Origin: Alkalicoccobacillus porphyridii
GTDB lineage: Bacteria > Bacillota > Bacilli > Bacillales > Bacillaceae_D
Direction of reading: 5' to 3'
Length of the DNA: 64,000 nt
Assembly (NCBI RefSeq): GCF_007293315.1
Contig: NZ_VLXZ01000004.1
Location: forward strand, 62,001-126,000
This document shows positions 1-9,249 of the stretch, piece by piece (the stretch's first letter is position 1; the number at the start of each line of letters is the position of its first letter). The translations under genes and the position numbers were made by a program. The notes under the pieces are model-generated. The model saw only the letters and a list, made by a program, of their open reading frames with translations. It was not told the origin of the DNA and did not search any database.

Positions 1-444
1 GTCGGCATGATATGGCTTAGCATGGGCTGTTATTTACATGTCAGAAACCAAAAAGCTCTAACGCTTCTATTTTATATGATTTCTGCCTGGTTGCTTTCGG
101 CCTTGTATGCAGGGTTTTCTTTGTGGGTACTATACGATCCTATCATTTTAATTGCGCCTCAATCGTGGATGGCAGCCTTTATTATTTGTTTTTCCTCTAT
201 TTTTATTGCTAAAGACTATAAGATGAAAGTAGGTATTTCTATTCTAGGAATGATTCATGGTGAGGTGTTGGCACAGCTTGTCTATGGGCAAATATGGGGA
301 ATGTATGTCATCGGTGATTGGATGTTTTATGATGTATTGGCGATGGTCTGCGTATTCTTTATTTTTATGGGAATCTTTGCAGCATGTATGCGATTCTTCG
401 AAAAGTGGGTGAAAAGCCATCCTTATGCCTCACAGAGCCTATAA
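1..444 (+). CDS. yphA: YphA family membrane protein (5' truncated by window edge)
   Basis: Hydrophobic protein with about five predicted membrane segments; the last residues are basic and hydrophilic. The reading frame is open from base 1, so the true start lies outside the window. The visible 147 codons are fewer than the roughly 200 residues I recall for B. subtilis YphA. Identity rests on hydrophobicity and on its place just before der-plsY-gpsA, as in B. subtilis. Function is unknown. The gap to der (445-617) holds only a weak inverted repeat overlapping the stop codon and no other gene that I can see. Confidence 0.7.
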   Translation, partial: VGMIWLSMGCYLHVRNQKALTLLFYMISAWLLSALYAGFSLWVLYDPIILIAPQSWMAAFIICFSSIFIAKDYKMKVGISILGMIHGEVLAQLVYGQIWGMYVIGDWMFYDVLAMVCVFFIFMGIFAACMRFFEKWVKSHPYASQSL

Positions 445-617
445 AACCTTGCTTATAGGGTCGACAAGCTTGGTTTTCTTTAGTAAGATAAGTGAGTTAG
501 AAACGGCAAAGCATGCACTCTGAATTAAGTGGATGGAGATGTCGTTTTTTCGTATGAAAAAATGGCTGTAGAAATCATTTTGATCCATACAGCATTTAAG
601 AGAAAGGTTGTGGCGCT

Positions 618-1934
618 GTGACGAAACCAGTCGTGGCCATTGTAGGTCGTCCAAATGTTGGAAAGTCAACGATTTTTAATCGAATAGTTGGAGAAAGAGT
701 AGCCATTGTAGAGGATATTCCTGGTGTAACACGTGATCGAATTTACAGTCAGGGAGAATGGCTGGACACAGAATTCCAGGTAATTGATACAGGCGGTATT
801 GAAATAGGAGATGAACCACTTCTTGTACAAATGCGTGCTCAAGCAGAGCTAGCGATAAAAGAATCAGATGTCATTATCTTTATGGTAAATGGTCGTGAAG
901 GCATTACTCACGCTGACCAAGAAGTAGCAAAGCTATTATTCCGTTCTAAAAAACCAATTGTGCTAGCTGTTAATAAAATTGATAATGTAGAAATGCAAGA
1001 GCAGCTTTACGAATTTTATTCTTTGGGAATGGGCGAGCCTTTTGGGATTTCCGGTTCTCACGGACTTGGTCTTGGTGACTTGCTTGATGAAGTGAAAAGT
1101 CATTTTCCCGATCAGGTGGAGGAGCCGTATGATCCAGATACCATCCGAATTGCGTTAATTGGTCGACCAAACGTCGGTAAATCGTCACTGGTTAATGCGA
1201 TGCTTGGCGAGGACCGTGTTATTGTAAGTGATATAGCTGGAACTACGCGAGATGCAATCGATACACCGTTTTCAAAAGACGATCAAGATTATGTTGTGAT
1301 TGATACAGCGGGTATGCGTAAGCGGGGGAAGGTCTACGAATCAACAGAGAAGTACAGTGTGTTACGCGCTTTAAAAGCGATCGAACGCTCAGATGTCGTG
1401 TTAGTCGTTTTAAATGCCGAAGAAGGAATTATTGAACAGGATAAAAAGATTGCCGGTTATGCCCATGAAGCAGGGAAAGCAATTTTAATTGTAGTAAACA
1501 AATGGGATGCATTTCAGGAAAAAGATGATAAAAGCATGAAGAATTTTGAACAAAAAATACGAGATGAATTTTTATTTTTAACGTATGCACCCATTTTGTT
1601 CTTATCTGCTTTAACAAAACAAAGAATGCAGCATTTGCTACCGCTTGTGAACAAGGTTGCGGAAAATCATACGCTACGAGTACCAACCCATGTACTCAAT
1701 GATATGATTATGGATGCAGTGGTGATGAATCCGACACCTACAGATAAAGGAAAACGTTTGAAAATCAACTATGTAACTCAGGTAGCGGTGGGCCCACCAA
1801 CATTTGTGTTCTTTGTTAATGAGCCTGAATTGATGCACTTCTCCTATCAACGATTCTTAGAAAATCGTTTACGGGCTACATTCGAATTAGAAGGCACACC
1901 AGTGAAAATTATTTCTAGAAAGAAAAATGATTAA
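618..1934 (+). CDS. der: ribosome-assembly GTPase Der (EngA)
   Basis: Double-Era GTPase needed for 50S ribosomal subunit maturation. Two G domains are visible: G1 GRPNVGKST at residues 10-18 with DTGG near 57-60, and a second GRPNVGKSS near 181-189 with DTAG and NKWD further on. A KH-like RNA-binding domain fills the last 80 or so residues. The 438-residue length matches the family. The start is GTG at 618, placed after AGAAAGG (601-607). It heads a set followed by plsY and gpsA. The B. subtilis neighbour seaA (yphB) is not present between yphA and der. Confidence 0.98.
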   Translation: MTKPVVAIVGRPNVGKSTIFNRIVGERVAIVEDIPGVTRDRIYSQGEWLDTEFQVIDTGGIEIGDEPLLVQMRAQAELAIKESDVIIFMVNGREGITHADQEVAKLLFRSKKPIVLAVNKIDNVEMQEQLYEFYSLGMGEPFGISGSHGLGLGDLLDEVKSHFPDQVEEPYDPDTIRIALIGRPNVGKSSLVNAMLGEDRVIVSDIAGTTRDAIDTPFSKDDQDYVVIDTAGMRKRGKVYESTEKYSVLRALKAIERSDVVLVVLNAEEGIIEQDKKIAGYAHEAGKAILIVVNKWDAFQEKDDKSMKNFEQKIRDEFLFLTYAPILFLSALTKQRMQHLLPLVNKVAENHTLRVPTHVLNDMIMDAVVMNPTPTDKGKRLKINYVTQVAVGPPTFVFFVNEPELMHFSYQRFLENRLRATFELEGTPVKIISRKKND

Positions 1935-1968
1935 TAAATAGAAAACATGCAAATGGAGGAGAACGTCT

Positions 1969-2586
1969 ATGGGAGTAGCCCTTCTAGTTTCCATAACTAT
2001 TGGCTACCTGCTCGGTTCAATTAGTTTCAGCTATCTTATTGGCAGAAAGCTGCTTAAGCTGGATATTCGAACAATGGGGAGCGGCAATGCTGGTGCCACC
2101 AACACATTACGGGTGATGGGTAAGGGTCCGGCCATATCCGTTTTGGCACTAGACATTGCAAAAGGGATTGCAGCTGTTTGGATCGGAGTGTTTATTGGCT
2201 CAGGAAATGATTTAGTTCCTGCTTTAGCAGGTTTGGCAGCGATTCTTGGTCATAACTGGCCCATTTATTTTGGATTCAGAGGGGGAAAAGGGGCCGCAAC
2301 CACGATTGGTGTGATTGCGACTCTAGTATTTATACCAGCTCTAATAGCAGGTGTTGTGGCGATCGCTAGTATTTTTATTACTCGTTATGTGTCACTTGGG
2401 TCTTTATTATTTGTTATTTTAACTCCCGTCACAACCTGGTTACTTCTGAGTACTTTTGATTATCCGATAGAGTTTTTCTACCTCACATTGGCGGTAGCCT
2501 TGCTTTCGCTATGGAAACATCGAACCAATATTCATCGGTTAGCAAGTGGCTCTGAAAATAAACTTGGTTCAAAAAAAGAAGCATAA
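1969..2586 (+). CDS. plsY: glycerol-3-phosphate acyltransferase PlsY
   Basis: Membrane enzyme that transfers the acyl group from acyl-phosphate to sn-glycerol-3-phosphate, the first step of phospholipid synthesis. It has about five transmembrane segments. The family loops are clear: GSGNAGATN at residues 37-45 and HNWPIYFGFRGGKGAAT about 95-111. ATG follows a good GGAGGAG site. It lies 34 bp after der and 28 bp before gpsA, which makes its substrate. Confidence 0.97.
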   Translation: MGVALLVSITIGYLLGSISFSYLIGRKLLKLDIRTMGSGNAGATNTLRVMGKGPAISVLALDIAKGIAAVWIGVFIGSGNDLVPALAGLAAILGHNWPIYFGFRGGKGAATTIGVIATLVFIPALIAGVVAIASIFITRYVSLGSLLFVILTPVTTWLLLSTFDYPIEFFYLTLAVALLSLWKHRTNIHRLASGSENKLGSKKEA

Positions 2587-2614
2587 TTATGATCGTTCAA
2601 GGAGTTGACTTGGT

Positions 2615-3637
2615 ATGAGTAACATTGCTGTAATTGGCTCAGGAAGCTGGGGGACAGCGCTAGGTATGGTTTTAGCTGACAACGGCCACTCTGTTCGTAT
2701 GTGGGCTAGAAGAGCTGAACAAATAGAAGAAATTAATACTCATAAAACAAATAAACGGTATCTTCCTAATATTCTTCTTCCTGAGAATATACACGGTTAT
2801 ACTGAAGTCAACGAGGCTATTAAAGATACCGATATTGTTGTTCTTGCGGTCCCGGTAAAGGCAATCAGAGAAGAAACTAAGAAGCTACTAAAAACGGCGA
2901 CTAAGCCTTTAACGATTATTCATGTAAGTAAAGGAATTGAACCTGGAACGCAAAAGCGAGTATCTGAGATGATTGAGGAGGAGGCAGTTGGGTTTACAAC
3001 GTTAAAGTCTGTTGTTGCCTTGTCTGGCCCAAGTCATGCTGAAGAAGTCAGTCTTCGGCAGCCTACCACGGTAACCGTCTCTTCGTTAGATTCTAATGCT
3101 GCTATGCTTGCTCAGGATTTATTTATGAACCAGAGCTTTCGAGTATACACCCATACAGATTTAGTCGGTGTAGAGTTAGGTGGTGCTTTGAAAAATATTA
3201 TAGCCTTGGTCTGTGGGGTAACGAACGGACTAGGTTATGGTGATAACACTAAAGCTGCCATTATGACGAGAGGGCTTGCTGAAATGACGAGAATAGGAGT
3301 TAAGCTTGGAGCGGATCCATTGACGTTCTCAGGGTTATCAGGTCTTGGCGATCTAATTGTTACATGTACAAGTGTACATTCTCGAAATTGGAGAGCTGGA
3401 CAAATGATTGGGCAAGGTCTCTCACTAGATGAAGTACTAGAGCAAATGGGCATGGCTGTAGAAGGCGTGCGTACAACCCAGGCAGCCTATGAGCTTGCAA
3501 AGGTTCATCAGGTCGAAATGCCAATTACAGCTGCGATTTATAAGGTATTATTTAATGGAGTGAAGCCTCAAGAAGCTGCTGAAGAGCTAATGGGCCGTGT
3601 CAAAAAGCATGAGGAAGAACAATTAAAGGATCGCTAA
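2615..3637 (+). CDS. gpsA: NAD(P)-dependent glycerol-3-phosphate dehydrogenase
   Basis: Reduces dihydroxyacetone phosphate to sn-glycerol-3-phosphate, the substrate of PlsY directly upstream. The Rossmann glycine motif IGSGSWGTALG lies at residues 7-17. The catalytic lysine is in GGALKNIIALVCG (about residue 192), and the C-terminal domain carries GLGDLIVTC. The 340-residue length is normal. The product is cytosolic and probably cotranscribed with plsY (28-bp gap, GGAG site). Confidence 0.98.
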   Translation: MSNIAVIGSGSWGTALGMVLADNGHSVRMWARRAEQIEEINTHKTNKRYLPNILLPENIHGYTEVNEAIKDTDIVVLAVPVKAIREETKKLLKTATKPLTIIHVSKGIEPGTQKRVSEMIEEEAVGFTTLKSVVALSGPSHAEEVSLRQPTTVTVSSLDSNAAMLAQDLFMNQSFRVYTHTDLVGVELGGALKNIIALVCGVTNGLGYGDNTKAAIMTRGLAEMTRIGVKLGADPLTFSGLSGLGDLIVTCTSVHSRNWRAGQMIGQGLSLDEVLEQMGMAVEGVRTTQAAYELAKVHQVEMPITAAIYKVLFNGVKPQEAAEELMGRVKKHEEEQLKDR

Positions 3638-3663
3638 GTAAAAAAGAATGAGCTTGATGACGC

Positions 3664-3690
3664 ACCTTCTCCTAACGTACGCATACGATA
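3664..3690 (+). promoter_or_regulatory. candidate sigma-K promoter of spoVIF
   Basis: AC at 3664-3665, a 16-nt spacer, then CATACGATA at 3682-3690. This fits the mother-cell sigma-K pattern (AC, 16-17 nt, CATANNNTA). It stands about 30 bp ahead of spoVIF, whose B. subtilis counterpart I recall as sigma-K dependent. Confidence 0.55.
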
Positions 3691-3721
3691 TGTTGATACT
3701 ACGTACGGAGGAGGAAAACCA

Positions 3722-3988
3722 GTGGCCTCAAAAAAGGACCCATCGTTTTTTGATCATATTCAAAAAAATACAAAAGTAAGACCTGATGAGCTTCTTAAGC
3801 TGGCGAATTCGGTCAGTAAGTCTAACCTTAAGGATGAAGAGACTGTCCGCAGACTCATTCACCAAGTAGCACAGTTAGCTGGCAAGCCCGTTTCAAAGGA
3901 AAAAGAAGATCAGTTAGTTCAAGCTATCATCAAAAATAACGTTCCTGCGGATTTTGCTTCCCTTTCAAAAATGTTCAACAAAAATTAA
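3722..3988 (+). CDS. spoVIF: stage VI sporulation protein F
   Basis: Small hydrophilic protein of 88 residues recognised as the SpoVIF (YjcC) family, a late mother-cell factor for spore coat assembly. Typical traits are FFDHIQKNTKV near the N terminus, a helical acidic/basic middle and PADFASLSKMFNKN at the end. The start is GTG at 3722 after GGAGGAGG. In B. subtilis this gene sits elsewhere, so its position after gpsA is a lineage difference. It has its own probable sigma-K promoter and a terminator at 4088-4121. Confidence 0.8.
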   Translation: MASKKDPSFFDHIQKNTKVRPDELLKLANSVSKSNLKDEETVRRLIHQVAQLAGKPVSKEKEDQLVQAIIKNNVPADFASLSKMFNKN

Positions 3989-4087
3989 GCGCCACTAGGC
4001 ACATGTTCTTGCAAATAAACAAGTAGTGCATATACTTGTAAGGAACAACAAATATAGGGCTTGTTACAATATGGGTTATGTCGGAAG

Positions 4088-4121
4088 TTGGAGAAGGGGC
4101 CCCTCTTTTCTCCAATTTTTT
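4088..4121 (+). terminator. intrinsic terminator after spoVIF
   Basis: Stem TTGGAGAA (4088-4095) / TTCTCCAA (4108-4115) with a GC-rich interior, followed by six T. It separates spoVIF from yphE. Confidence 0.8.
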
Positions 4122-4175
4122 GCGAGTGTAAGGACAAGCTATTAATAAGTGCGTGATATTTAAAGGAGGATGACA

Positions 4176-4376
4176 ATGTCTCAAGCAATGCTACATATGT
4201 ATATTTCATTCGCCGGTATGCTGTTGATGTTTGTGTCTGCTGCATTAGCATTGTTCAGTCGGACTAAGCTACGTGGTATCGTACAAAAAGTAGTGCTTAG
4301 CTTTTCTTTTATTTGTTTAGTTGTTTCAGGCCTTATCGTTTTTTATATTGTAATTGGCGGTCCAACTTCAACTTAA
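4176..4376 (+). CDS. yphE: DUF2768 small membrane protein (YphE-like)
   Basis: A 66-residue protein made mainly of two transmembrane helices joined by a short basic loop (SRTKLRG). It is assigned to the DUF2768/YphE family from size, topology and position before yphF. The AAAGGAGG site at 4162-4169 abuts the ATG at 4170, so the ATG at 4176, six bases downstream of it, is the better start. No function is known. Confidence 0.75.
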   Translation: MSQAMLHMYISFAGMLLMFVSAALALFSRTKLRGIVQKVVLSFSFICLVVSGLIVFYIVIGGPTST

Positions 4377-4405
4377 CTTTCGAATACATCAAAGGGGGGA
4401 CGAAG

Positions 4406-5137
4406 TTGAAATCACTACCCATGAAAGCGTTGTTACTCGGAGCTATGCTGTTACTTACGGGATGTTTTTATCCACAAGGTGAGAGACAGGCGTCACAAGT
4501 TCCTTATCTTGATCAATTAGCATCTGTACAAAGTGCTGTGGACTCATTTCAGGAGAATACAGGTGTGTTACCTATTCAGACCTTTAATGAACAGACCCCT
4601 ACCTACAATCGTTACGTGATAGATTTTAGACAGCTGATTCCTCGATATATGCAGGAGCCACCAGGCACAGCTTTTGAGAATGGTGGAGTCTATCAATATG
4701 TACTTGTTGATGTGGAGGAAGATCCAACAGTTAAACTAATTGACTTACAATCAGTGAGCACCATACAAGATTTCACTAGAAAAATTAATACCTATCGATC
4801 TCAACATACATATGCGCCTGTAAAAGAATTTGTCGCAGACGGGATATTTGAGCTCGATTATGAGAAACTCTCATATGATCAGCCTCCCGTTGTAATCAGT
4901 CCATACACAGGGAATACACTACCATTACTATATTCAAATCAAGGTGAAATCATCATTGATTATGCTAGTGATATTAACCAAATTATTCAAGAGCATGAGG
5001 TAGAAGAAGGCGAGGATTTACGCCCTTTACTATATGAAAATTCACCATTTGTTCCCTTTCATTCTGTGCCATATACATTGAATGAAGATCAGGAACCCGA
5101 GCTAGATCCACAGTTTATACATACAACCGAAGAATAA
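4406..5137 (+). CDS. yphF: YphF-like lipoprotein
   Basis: Lipoprotein precursor. A basic N terminus and hydrophobic stretch end in the lipobox LLTGC about 20 residues in, so the mature protein should be lipid-anchored on the outer face of the membrane. The rest is soluble and acidic. Start TTG 4406 follows AAAGGGGGG (4391-4399); ATG 4421 is an alternative. Longer readings from upstream would overlap yphE and hide the signal peptide. It matches YphF (DUF3939) by position between yphE and spoIVA. Function unknown. Confidence 0.75.
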   Translation: MKSLPMKALLLGAMLLLTGCFYPQGERQASQVPYLDQLASVQSAVDSFQENTGVLPIQTFNEQTPTYNRYVIDFRQLIPRYMQEPPGTAFENGGVYQYVLVDVEEDPTVKLIDLQSVSTIQDFTRKINTYRSQHTYAPVKEFVADGIFELDYEKLSYDQPPVVISPYTGNTLPLLYSNQGEIIIDYASDINQIIQEHEVEEGEDLRPLLYENSPFVPFHSVPYTLNEDQEPELDPQFIHTTEE

Positions 5138-5160
5138 TTAGAAAAAACAAGGTCTATTCT

Positions 5161-5204
5161 GCCTCTTCCATTGATATATATACGATAATGGAAGGGGCAT
5201 TTTT
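5161..5204 (+). terminator. intrinsic terminator after yphF
   Basis: Stem GCCTCTTCCATT / AATGGAAGGGGC (12 bp with one G-U), then ATTTTT. Confidence 0.85.
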
Positions 5205-5271
5205 GTCGTTGCCGGTGTCCCCTTCCCGAAAAAGGAGTGAAACCGATAATTGAGTAAAACCAAAAACATGA

Positions 5272-5300
5272 TCATATTTTTGGGACAACGCTCATAGCAT
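5272..5300 (+). promoter_or_regulatory. candidate sigma-E promoter of spoIVA
   Basis: TCATATT at 5272-5278, a 14-nt spacer, then CATAGCAT at 5293-5300. This resembles the sigma-E pattern (KMATATT, 14-15 nt, CATACAHT). It lies about 65 bp upstream of spoIVA, which is a sigma-E gene in B. subtilis. Confidence 0.6.
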
Positions 5301-5366
5301 GAAGTATGTGAGGTTTTGCGAACAATCGGAGCAGCTCTTACATTGAGATGATCGGGAGGGGATCAC

Positions 5367-6845
5367 GTGGAAAAAGTAGACATTTTCAAGGATATTGCTG
5401 AGCGAACTGGCGGAGATATTTATTTAGGTGTCGTGGGGGCCGTACGTACAGGGAAATCGACGTTTATCAAAAAATTTATGGAACTCGTTGTTCTGCCAAA
5501 CATTGAAAATGAATCGGATAAAATCAGGGCACAGGATGAGTTACCACAATCTGCTGCTGGTAAAACCATTATGACAACTGAGCCTAAATTTGTTCCAAAT
5601 CAAGCTGTCTCTATTCATGTCGGAGATGGACTCGATGTCAACATCAGATTGGTCGATTGTGTGGGGTATGCTGTACCAGGTGCCAAAGGATACGAAGATG
5701 AGAATGGACCTCGTATGATAAATACGCCTTGGTATGAGGAACCTATTCCGTTTCAGGAAGCAGCCGAAATTGGAACAAGAAAAGTGATACAGGAGCACTC
5801 AACCTTAGGTGTGGTAATCACAAGTGATGGAACGATCGGAGACATCCCACGCTATGATTATGTAGAATCTGAAACAAGAGTGATTGAAGAGTTAAAAGAA
5901 GTAGGCAAGCCGTTTATTATGGTGGTCAATAGCGTCAGACCTTACCACCCTGATACAGAAAGGCTACGAGCTCAGTTAGCTGAAGAGCATGACATACCAG
6001 TCCTCTCCATGAGTATAGAAAGTATGACAGATCAAGACATACAAAATGTATTAAGAGAGGTACTATTTGAATTCCCGGTTCATGAAGTGAATGTGAATTT
6101 ACCTAGCTGGGTTATGGTATTAAATCAAGAACATTGGCTGCGTCAAAGCTATGAAGAATCTGTGAGAGAGACCGTGAAGGATATCAAGCGTCTTCGTGAT
6201 GTTGACCGGGTTGTGGGCCATTTCACAGAATTCGATTTCATTGATGATGCAAGGCTTGCAGGTATTGAAATGGGTCATGGTATTGCCGAAATTGACCTCT
6301 ACGCACCTGATACACTATATGATGAAGTTTTAAAAGAAGTAGTAGGTGTAGAAATCAGAGGGAAGGACCATCTGCTTTCATTAATGCAGGATTTTGCTCA
6401 TGCAAAATCTGAGTACGACCAAGTGTCAGATGCACTGCAAATGGTAAAGCAAACCGGTTACGGTATTGCCGCACCTGCATTATCGGATATGAGCCTAGAT
6501 GAACCAGAGATCATTCGCCAGGGAGCTCGTTTTGGTGTCAGATTAAAAGCCGTGGCACCTTCCATCCATATGATTAAAGTAGACGTAGAATCTGAGTTTG
6601 CCCCGATCATTGGAACAGAAAAGCAAAGCGAAGAGCTCGTTCGATATCTTATGCAAGACTTTGAAGAGAATCCTTTATCCATCTGGAATTCAGACATCTT
6701 TGGACGCTCATTGAATTCTATTGTGAGAGAGGGGATCTCAGCTAAGCTCTCCTTGATGCCTGAAAACGCCCGCTACAAGCTAAAAGAGACACTAGAGAGA
6801 ATCATTAACGAAGGCTCAGGCGGTCTAATTGCGATTATCCTTTAA
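5367..6845 (+). CDS. spoIVA: stage IV sporulation protein A, coat morphogenetic ATPase
   Basis: SpoIVA polymerises on the forespore surface, using ATP, to form the basement layer on which the coat assembles; it also helps cortex formation. The Walker A loop GAVRTGKS is at residues 24-31 inside a TRAFAC-type NTPase fold, followed by the long SpoIVA-specific middle and C-terminal regions. The 492 residues equal the usual length. Start GTG 5367 follows GGGAGGGG. The gene is flanked by its own terminator and a likely sigma-E promoter, so it is probably monocistronic. Confidence 0.98.
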   Translation: MEKVDIFKDIAERTGGDIYLGVVGAVRTGKSTFIKKFMELVVLPNIENESDKIRAQDELPQSAAGKTIMTTEPKFVPNQAVSIHVGDGLDVNIRLVDCVGYAVPGAKGYEDENGPRMINTPWYEEPIPFQEAAEIGTRKVIQEHSTLGVVITSDGTIGDIPRYDYVESETRVIEELKEVGKPFIMVVNSVRPYHPDTERLRAQLAEEHDIPVLSMSIESMTDQDIQNVLREVLFEFPVHEVNVNLPSWVMVLNQEHWLRQSYEESVRETVKDIKRLRDVDRVVGHFTEFDFIDDARLAGIEMGHGIAEIDLYAPDTLYDEVLKEVVGVEIRGKDHLLSLMQDFAHAKSEYDQVSDALQMVKQTGYGIAAPALSDMSLDEPEIIRQGARFGVRLKAVAPSIHMIKVDVESEFAPIIGTEKQSEELVRYLMQDFEENPLSIWNSDIFGRSLNSIVREGISAKLSLMPENARYKLKETLERIINEGSGGLIAIIL

Positions 6846-6872
6846 AACAATATAGTCGCTAAACATTACCGA

Positions 6873-6905
6873 AAGCTTGTCGAATCAATCGACCAGCTTT
6901 TTTTT
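6873..6905 (+). terminator. intrinsic terminator after spoIVA
   Basis: AAGCTTGTCG (6873-6882) pairs with CGACCAGCTT (6890-6899) apart from one central mismatch; a run of T follows. Confidence 0.8.
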
Positions 6906-6909
6906 GTGA

Positions 6910-7173
6910 TCAAAATAAAGAAAAACGTCTAATGATTATGACGTGAAAAATGAACAAGCCCACTCTTGTCACATAGATATCGAGATGGAGAGGTAGATCC
7001 ATCGGGAGAAAGTCGAATACTTCGCAAAGTGCAGAAAAATTTACGGGAACAGCACGTGGCAGATCGACATTGAAGTGGCGCCATACAATTTCAAGGGCTG
7101 AGGCCGTTCCTGTGGAAAGCGTAGGTTTCTCCTTTAGCGACGCAAGGAGCTTATTTCTAGCGGACTTTTTCAT
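6910..7173 (-). CDS. hypothetical protein, 87 residues
   Basis: Open frame on the minus strand between spoIVA and mtrB. The N terminus is basic (MKKSARNKLL), followed by an amphipathic middle with VWRHFNVDLPRAVPVNF and a hydrophobic C terminus that ends RRFSLF. The Shine-Dalgarno is weak (GGG only). An inverted repeat with a T run on this strand lies inside the last codons (about 6918-6948), so the functional 3' end may differ. I do not recognise the family. In B. subtilis this interval holds hbs and folE, neither of which is here. Confidence 0.45.
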   Translation of the reverse strand: MKKSARNKLLASLKEKPTLSTGTASALEIVWRHFNVDLPRAVPVNFSALCEVFDFLPMDLPLHLDIYVTRVGLFIFHVIIIRRFSLF

Positions 7174-7276
7174 GGCCCGTTTTTATAATACTAACGAAGA
7201 GCAATCAAATCCTGAACGTTTTCATATTTATTGTTAGGGCCCTCTATCCCAAAGGGTTCCTTTTGCTTTTTATGAA

Positions 7277-7304
7277 TTGAATATGCTAAGCTTTAGGGCA
7301 TAAT
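7277..7304 (+). promoter_or_regulatory. candidate sigma-A promoter of mtrB
   Basis: TTGAAT (7277-7282), 16-nt spacer, CATAAT (7299-7304), about 45 bp ahead of the mtrB start. With hbs-folE absent, mtrB needs its own promoter. Confidence 0.45.
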
Positions 7305-7349
7305 GGTTGATATTATCGGTTAAAAGCAAACTTAACAGGAGAGATGAAT

Positions 7350-7571
7350 ATGTCTAATGATAAAGAATATATCGTGATTAAAGCAAAGGAAAATGGTGTC
7401 ACTGTCATTGGTCTAACCAGAGGGACAGACACACGCTTTCATCATTCTGAGAAATTGGACAAAGGGGAAGTCATGGTCGCTCAGTTTACAGAGCACACGT
7501 CAGCAGTAAAAGTTAGAGGTAAAGCAGAGATTCAAACTAGCCATGGAACCATAGAGTCTGGTGAAGAGTAA
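7350..7571 (+). CDS. mtrB: trp RNA-binding attenuation protein TRAP
   Basis: TRAP forms a ring that, when loaded with tryptophan, wraps G/UAG-repeat RNA and promotes termination in the trp leader. The sequence is strongly conserved: [21 protein letters not shown] and [16 protein letters not shown] (the latter carrying KVRG-type RNA contacts). Two in-frame ATGs exist. The one at 7344 is only 1-2 bases from the AGGAGAG site, whereas 7350 is spaced 7-8 bases, so 7350 is chosen (73 residues). Its target leader is in this same window at 16903-17060. Confidence 0.97.
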   Translation: MSNDKEYIVIKAKENGVTVIGLTRGTDTRFHHSEKLDKGEVMVAQFTEHTSAVKVRGKAEIQTSHGTIESGEE

Positions 7572-7681
7572 CAGAGAGGCTAGGAATAGGAAGATTCAAG
7601 TCCGGACAGATCATGGTTGGGGCTTCCTGACTATGCTATACTAGTATAGATGAATATGTTTAGCACTGGAGGCAAGACAAT

Positions 7682-8467
7682 ATGGGGAAACGTAGCCATA
7701 TCGAAGAAGAGGTCACAGCAATCATAGAGAAATTTAATCGACTCACGTACCACCCATTTTTAAATGATTATATCCCTGAAGTCGGGATAGATGAGGGAAA
7801 GTGCAAATTATTTTATGCTGCCCTAGCGAAGAAGGTACCAAAAGAAGAAGCGTCCGTTGTTACGTTATGTGTGATGTTAGTACAAGCGGCTTTAGACGTT
7901 CATGAACAAGTATCTCTTCATGAGGTTGATTCAGATACAGCACGTAAACATCGACAATTACGAGTGTTGGTTGGCGATTTCTATAGTAGCCTTTATTATT
8001 ATCTGCTAGCAGAAGCTGACCGCGTTCCTTTAACAAGAATATTTAGCTTTACATTACAAGAAATAAATGAAATGAAAATGGAAGTATACAGTACAAGCTC
8101 AGATAGCTATGAAGACATAGCTAATAAACTGGTCTTTATTGAATCTATTCTCTATGAAAAAATATTAGAAGAATACAATTTACAGGAATTGAAACCCTTT
8201 TTTCAATTGTCCTTTTATTACCACCGTTTCATGGCGGAATGGAATTATTGGTCTCAAGGTCAGAACTCTACGTTGATGAGTTTATTAATTAATTCTTCTG
8301 GTTCAGATAGTGCTTGGCAACGCATTCATCATAAACAAGAACAATTAAGAAAAGAAATAGATCAATTAACAATGGAGCAAAAAGGATTCACACAAGAGCT
8401 TGAATTATTTTTACAGGAGTCCGTACCGGCGGCTCCTACTGGGTTTATTGAAGGAAGGGTGCAATAG
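7682..8467 (+). CDS. hepS: heptaprenyl diphosphate synthase component I
   Basis: Non-catalytic small subunit of the heterodimeric C35 prenyl diphosphate synthase that makes the menaquinone-7 side chain; its catalytic partner is HepT at 11575. The 261-residue all-helical sequence includes [16 protein letters not shown], characteristic of HepS/GerCA. GGAGGC lies 7 bases before ATG. It starts a cluster hepS-menG-ubiA-ubiX-mqnA-hepT in which every gene fits quinone synthesis. Confidence 0.93.
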   Translation: MGKRSHIEEEVTAIIEKFNRLTYHPFLNDYIPEVGIDEGKCKLFYAALAKKVPKEEASVVTLCVMLVQAALDVHEQVSLHEVDSDTARKHRQLRVLVGDFYSSLYYYLLAEADRVPLTRIFSFTLQEINEMKMEVYSTSSDSYEDIANKLVFIESILYEKILEEYNLQELKPFFQLSFYYHRFMAEWNYWSQGQNSTLMSLLINSSGSDSAWQRIHHKQEQLRKEIDQLTMEQKGFTQELELFLQESVPAAPTGFIEGRVQ

Positions 8468-8471
8468 TATT

Positions 8472-9185
8472 ATGACTCAACAATCAAAGGAAGAGCGAGT
8501 ACATCAAGTATTTGAGTCTATCTCGTCCCAATATGATCGAATGAACTCTGTGATTAGTCTCAAAAGACATATTGCCTGGCGAAAAGATGTCATGAATATG
8601 ATGCAAGTAAAACAAGGAGACGCGTCCCTTGATGTATGCTGTGGTACGGCTGATTGGACCATGGCACTTGGACGTGCAGCGGGACCTGAAGGACGAACGG
8701 AGGGTATTGATTTCAGTCAGAATATGCTTGATGTAGGGAAGAAGAAGCTTAAAGATAGCCAACTTGAATACATACGCTTACAACATGGGAATGCAATGGA
8801 GCTTCCTTATGAGGATAACCAATTTGATTTTGTAACCATTGGATTTGGCCTACGAAATGTACCAGACTATCTTCATGTTTTAAAAGAGATGAGACGAGTA
8901 GCTAAACCAGGTGGATTGGTTGTTTGTCTGGAGACATCCAACCCTAGTCTTCCCGTTTATAAGCAGGTCTATCAACTATATTTTAGGTACCTCATGCCGC
9001 TTGCGGGTAGAATTTTTGCACGGAGCCATAAAGAGTATTCCTGGCTTCAGGAATCAACCCGGACCTTTCCATCTAAAAGTGAACTGGCCGATTTATTTAA
9101 GGAAGCGGGTTTAGTGGATGTGAAAGTAAAAAGCTATTCAGGTGGAGTAGCTGCAGTCCATAGTGGAATAAAAGAAGAAAGATAG
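8472..9185 (+). CDS. menG: demethylmenaquinone methyltransferase MenG/UbiE
   Basis: SAM-dependent C-methylation of demethylmenaquinone, the last step in menaquinone synthesis. The class I methyltransferase SAM loop appears as [14 protein letters not shown], and GFGLRNVPD plus the C-terminal [10 protein letters not shown] are UbiE/MenG hallmarks. Start ATG 8472 follows AAGGAAGGG just after the hepS stop. Length is 237 residues, as usual. Longer upstream readings overlap hepS and have no homology-like content. Confidence 0.96.
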   Translation: MTQQSKEERVHQVFESISSQYDRMNSVISLKRHIAWRKDVMNMMQVKQGDASLDVCCGTADWTMALGRAAGPEGRTEGIDFSQNMLDVGKKKLKDSQLEYIRLQHGNAMELPYEDNQFDFVTIGFGLRNVPDYLHVLKEMRRVAKPGGLVVCLETSNPSLPVYKQVYQLYFRYLMPLAGRIFARSHKEYSWLQESTRTFPSKSELADLFKEAGLVDVKVKSYSGGVAAVHSGIKEER

Positions 9186-9249
9186 AGTAGTGTCGGGAAT
9201 TCTGTCAGGAAGATAGACAGTGTTTGGGCAAATAAGGGGATCGGATAAA

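Noticed and set aside
4313-4405. N-terminal extension of yphF
   Set aside because: Overlaps yphE and would bury the lipoprotein signal; AAAGGGGGG before TTG 4406 fits better.
7617-7642. Promoter for hepS (TTGGGG with TATACT)
   Set aside because: Spacer is only 14 nt; the -10 looks fair but the pair does not support a confident call.
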